DNA from: Labrenzia sp. VG12
GTDB taxonomy: Bacteria; Pseudomonadota; Alphaproteobacteria; Rhizobiales; Stappiaceae
Direction of reading: 5' to 3'
Assembly (NCBI RefSeq): GCF_002237595.1
Contig: NZ_CP022529.1
Span: 2,604,001 to 2,668,000, forward strand
Length of the DNA: 64,000 bases
Below, piece after piece: positions 61,329 through 64,000 of this stretch. Both the position numbers and the translations under genes were made by a program. The notes beneath the pieces are model-generated. The model was given only the letters and a program-made list of their open reading frames with translations. It ran no database searches and had not been told where the DNA came from. Each line of letters begins with the position of its first letter. Position 1 is the stretch's first letter.

Positions 61329-64000
61329 ATGAGCAAGCGCCCGAAAAATCCTTCTGCCGACGACACCGCCAGCAACGAAACCAGCGGCTTCGGTGAAGCC
61401 CCGCAAAAACCGCTGTCAGGAACGCCCCTGAGCGGCTCCATCAGCGACTGGGCTGCCGAGATTTCCGAGGAAGCCGACAAGCCTGCGCCAAAGGCCGCAG
61501 CGAAAAAGGCTGCGACCACGAGCGCCAAAAAATCCAAACCGACAAAGTCGTCCCGAGGCACCTCCATCGGCAAGGCCGACAGCGTGCGCGAACGGGCGGC
61601 CGGCGGGCTCAATCCCGTGGCCGGGCTCGACATTTCGCTGGAAGAGGCGGAAAAGCTCGAGGCCGAGCTGAAGGAGCACAAGAAGGCCAACAAGAAGAAG
61701 GCCAAGGAAAGCAAATTTGGCGAGCTGACCGGCAACCAGGGCGCCACCGCCACGGTCGAGGCCCTGTCCGCGCTGATCGAAAGCGGCAACCCGCTGCACA
61801 AGAATGGCGAAGCCTGGATCCCGCACCGTCCGGAGCGTCCGCCGAAATCGGAGGGCGGCGTCGAGATCGTCCTGAAATCCGAGTATGAGCCGCGCGGCGA
61901 CCAGCCGACCGCCATCGCCGACCTCGTCGAGGGCATGGAAGGTGGCGAGCAGACCCAGGTGCTGCTCGGCGTCACCGGCTCGGGCAAGACCTACACCATG
62001 GCCCAGGTGATTTCCCGCACCCAGCGCCCGGCGCTGATCCTGGCGCCGAACAAGACCCTCGCCGCCCAGCTCTATGGCGAGTTCAAGGCCTTCTTTCCGG
62101 ACAATGCGGTCGAGTATTTCGTGTCCTACTACGACTACTACCAGCCGGAAGCCTATGTGCCGCGCACCGACACCTATATCGAGAAGGAAAGCTCGATCAA
62201 CGAACAGATCGACCGGATGCGCCACTCCGCCACCCGCGCCCTTCTGGAGCGCGACGACGTCATCATCGTCGCCTCGGTGTCCTGCATCTACGGTATCGGC
62301 TCGGTCGAGACCTACACGGCGATGACCTTCGCCATCGAGGTCGGCGAGCGCATGGATCAGCGCCAGCTGATCGCCGATCTGGTGGCCCTGCAATACAAGC
62401 GCAACGATGCCGCTTTCCAGCGTGGCACCTTCCGGGTGCGCGGCGACACGATCGAACTCTTTCCGGCCCACTATGAGGACCGCGCCTGGCGCATTTCCAT
62501 GTTTGGCGACGAGATCGAGGCGATCACCGAATTCGATCCGCTGACGGGCCAGAAATCGGGCGAACTGAAAAGCGTCAAGATCTACGCCAACTCGCACTAT
62601 GTCACGCCCAAGCCGACGCTGAACCAGGCAACCAAGTCGATCAAGGAAGAGCTGAAGCACCGGCTGGACGAGCTCAACAAGCACGGCCGTCTTCTGGAAG
62701 CACAGCGCCTGGAACAGCGCACCATGTTCGATCTGGAGATGCTGGAGGCCACCGGTTCCTGTGCCGGCATCGAGAACTATTCCCGCTATCTCACCGGCCG
62801 CAAGCCGGGCGAACCGCCCCCCACGCTGTTCGAATATCTGCCGGACAATGCCATCGTCTTCGCCGACGAAAGCCATGTCACGATTCCGCAGATCGGCGCC
62901 ATGTACCGGGGCGACTTCCGTCGCAAGGCGACGCTGGCCGAATATGGCTTCCGCCTGCCCTCCTGCATGGACAACCGGCCGCTGCGGTTCGAGGAGTGGA
63001 ACGCCATGCGGCCGCAATCCATCGCGGTCTCTGCCACACCCGGCTCGTGGGAGCTGGACCAGTCCGGCGGCGTTTTTGCCGAACAGGTGATCCGCCCGAC
63101 CGGCCTGGTCGACCCGGTCATCGACATCCGCCCGGCCACCAGCCAGGTCGACGATCTCCTGGGCGAGGTGCGCGAGGTCGCCGCCAAGGGCTACCGCACC
63201 CTGGTCACCACCCTGACCAAGCGCATGGCCGAGGACCTGACCGAATATCTGCATGAAAACGGCGTGCGCGTGCGCTACATGCATTCCGACATCGACACGC
63301 TGGAGCGCATCGAGATCATCCGCGATCTGCGCCTCGGCGCCTTTGACGTTCTGGTCGGCATTAACCTGCTGCGCGAGGGCCTCGACATCCCGGAATGTGC
63401 GCTGGTCGCCATTCTGGATGCGGACAAGGAAGGGTTTCTGCGCTCGGAAACCTCGCTGGTCCAGACCATCGGCCGTGCCGCGCGAAATGTCGACGGCAAG
63501 GTGATCCTCTATGCCGATCACATGACCGGCTCCATGGAGCGGGCAATCGCCGAGACCGAGCGCCGCCGCGAGAAGCAGCTCGCCTATAACGAAGAACACG
63601 GCATCACGCCGGAAAGCGTCAAGCGCAACATCGCCGACATTCTCGACAGCGTCTACGAGCAGGATCACGTCACGGTCGATGCCGGCTTTGCCGAGGAAGG
63701 CTCGCTGGTCGGCCACAATCTGGCGGCCCATATCGAGGATCTGGAAAAACAGATGCGCGACGCTGCCGCTGACCTCGACTTCGAGACCGCCGCACGCCTG
63801 CGCGACGAGATCAAGCGCCTGCAGGAAACCGAGCTGGCGGTTGCCGACGACGCCATGGCCCGCCAGTCCGACGTCGACAGCAAGACCGGCGGCTATCGCG
63901 GCGACCGCAAATTCGGCGCCGGCGGCACCAAGGAAGGCGTCAGCGGCAAGAAGAAACTCACCGCCAGGGACAAGGCCAAGGCCGCCAGAGAGAAAAACGC
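61329..64000 (+). CDS. uvrB: excinuclease ABC subunit UvrB (runs off the window)
   Basis: 890 codons to the edge, no stop seen. A lysine/alanine-rich N-terminal extension of about 170 residues precedes the conserved protein, as in other Hyphomicrobiales. The core contains Walker A GVTGSGKTYT (about 212-221), the beta-hairpin region EYFVSYYDYYQPEAYVPRTD, motif with DESHVTIPQIGAMYRGDFRR, and VLVGINLLREGLDIPECALV with LVQTIGRAARNVDGKV. The UvrC-binding UVR domain is at about 795-835 (EDLEKQMRDAAADLDFETAA). Nucleotide-excision repair, damage verification and UvrC loading. The C-terminal tail continues lysine-rich beyond 64000. Confidence 0.96.
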   Translation, partial: MSKRPKNPSADDTASNETSGFGEAPQKPLSGTPLSGSISDWAAEISEEADKPAPKAAAKKAATTSAKKSKPTKSSRGTSIGKADSVRERAAGGLNPVAGLDISLEEAEKLEAELKEHKKANKKKAKESKFGELTGNQGATATVEALSALIESGNPLHKNGEAWIPHRPERPPKSEGGVEIVLKSEYEPRGDQPTAIADLVEGMEGGEQTQVLLGVTGSGKTYTMAQVISRTQRPALILAPNKTLAAQLYGEFKAFFPDNAVEYFVSYYDYYQPEAYVPRTDTYIEKESSINEQIDRMRHSATRALLERDDVIIVASVSCIYGIGSVETYTAMTFAIEVGERMDQRQLIADLVALQYKRNDAAFQRGTFRVRGDTIELFPAHYEDRAWRISMFGDEIEAITEFDPLTGQKSGELKSVKIYANSHYVTPKPTLNQATKSIKEELKHRLDELNKHGRLLEAQRLEQRTMFDLEMLEATGSCAGIENYSRYLTGRKPGEPPPTLFEYLPDNAIVFADESHVTIPQIGAMYRGDFRRKATLAEYGFRLPSCMDNRPLRFEEWNAMRPQSIAVSATPGSWELDQSGGVFAEQVIRPTGLVDPVIDIRPATSQVDDLLGEVREVAAKGYRTLVTTLTKRMAEDLTEYLHENGVRVRYMHSDIDTLERIEIIRDLRLGAFDVLVGINLLREGLDIPECALVAILDADKEGFLRSETSLVQTIGRAARNVDGKVILYADHMTGSMERAIAETERRREKQLAYNEEHGITPESVKRNIADILDSVYEQDHVTVDAGFAEEGSLVGHNLAAHIEDLEKQMRDAAADLDFETAARLRDEIKRLQETELAVADDAMARQSDVDSKTGGYRGDRKFGAGGTKEGVSGKKKLTARDKAKAAREKN

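Noticed and set aside
61416..63731. 771-codon frame opposite uvrB
   Set aside because: uvrB is clear on the plus strand, and the antisense product has no recognisable motif.

Overview
The window looks like chromosome from a GC-rich alphaproteobacterium of the Hyphomicrobiales, most probably a marine Stappiaceae-type organism (Roseibium/Labrenzia relatives). This placement is inferred, not computed. It rests on the gatB/yqeY-dnaG-rpoD block opposite carA, an Lrp gene divergent from an ELM1-trxB-lsrB string, a UvrB with a long lysine-rich N-terminal extension, DUF992, DUF930 and DUF3775 proteins, and two kinds of palindromic intergenic repeat common in this order. No rRNA, tRNA, CRISPR array, transposase or integrase was seen.

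Layout. 0-5.5 kb: a slipin, an RNA 2'-phosphotransferase (kptA), a large KAP-type membrane NTPase and palindromic repeats. 5.5-8.5 kb: two convergent MFS transporters. 8.6-12.1 kb: an accessory block with a PAAR protein carrying a zinc-metallopeptidase domain, a candidate partner or immunity protein, a TonB-like DUF930 protein and an unidentified small protein. 12.2-26 kb: housekeeping genes (rpoD, dnaG, yqeY, carA, carB, greA) interrupted by MerR- and XRE-type regulators and a secreted protein. 26.5-32.5 kb: amino-acid and redox genes (two Lrp regulators, a frameshifted ELM1 gene, trxB, lsrB, a RocB-like M20 peptidase). 32.7-37 kb: a well-structured candidate small RNA, msrP, an orphan Tdi1-type immunity gene and an EF-G-like GTPase. 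37-49.6 kb: small envelope proteins, an aspartate aminotransferase, a PAS protein, a thioredoxin-fold protein, two L,D-transpeptidases and several small membrane proteins. 49.6-61 kb: a hydrolase/MarR pair, a chemoreceptor, a betC choline-sulfatase neighbourhood, a frameshifted HNH endonuclease gene and a cysteine-rich secreted protein. uvrB runs off the right edge.

Functional links. dnaG and rpoD serve replication priming and basal transcription; carA and carB together make carbamoyl phosphate although they lie about 3 kb apart. trxB, lsrB, msrP, the Rdx protein and the thioredoxin-fold protein form a scattered redox and repair set. The RocB-like peptidase is divergent from an Lrp regulator and shares repeated operator-like motifs with it. 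betC has a LysR gene nearby and an ATTGA-N4-TCAAT site in its promoter.

Most unusual items: the PAAR-metallopeptidase gene and its neighbour; the orphan immunity gene; the probable anti-Shine-Dalgarno small RNA at 32.72-32.86 kb; a secreted protein with a knottin-like cysteine pattern; and two genes each broken by a single-base shift at a short homopolymer.
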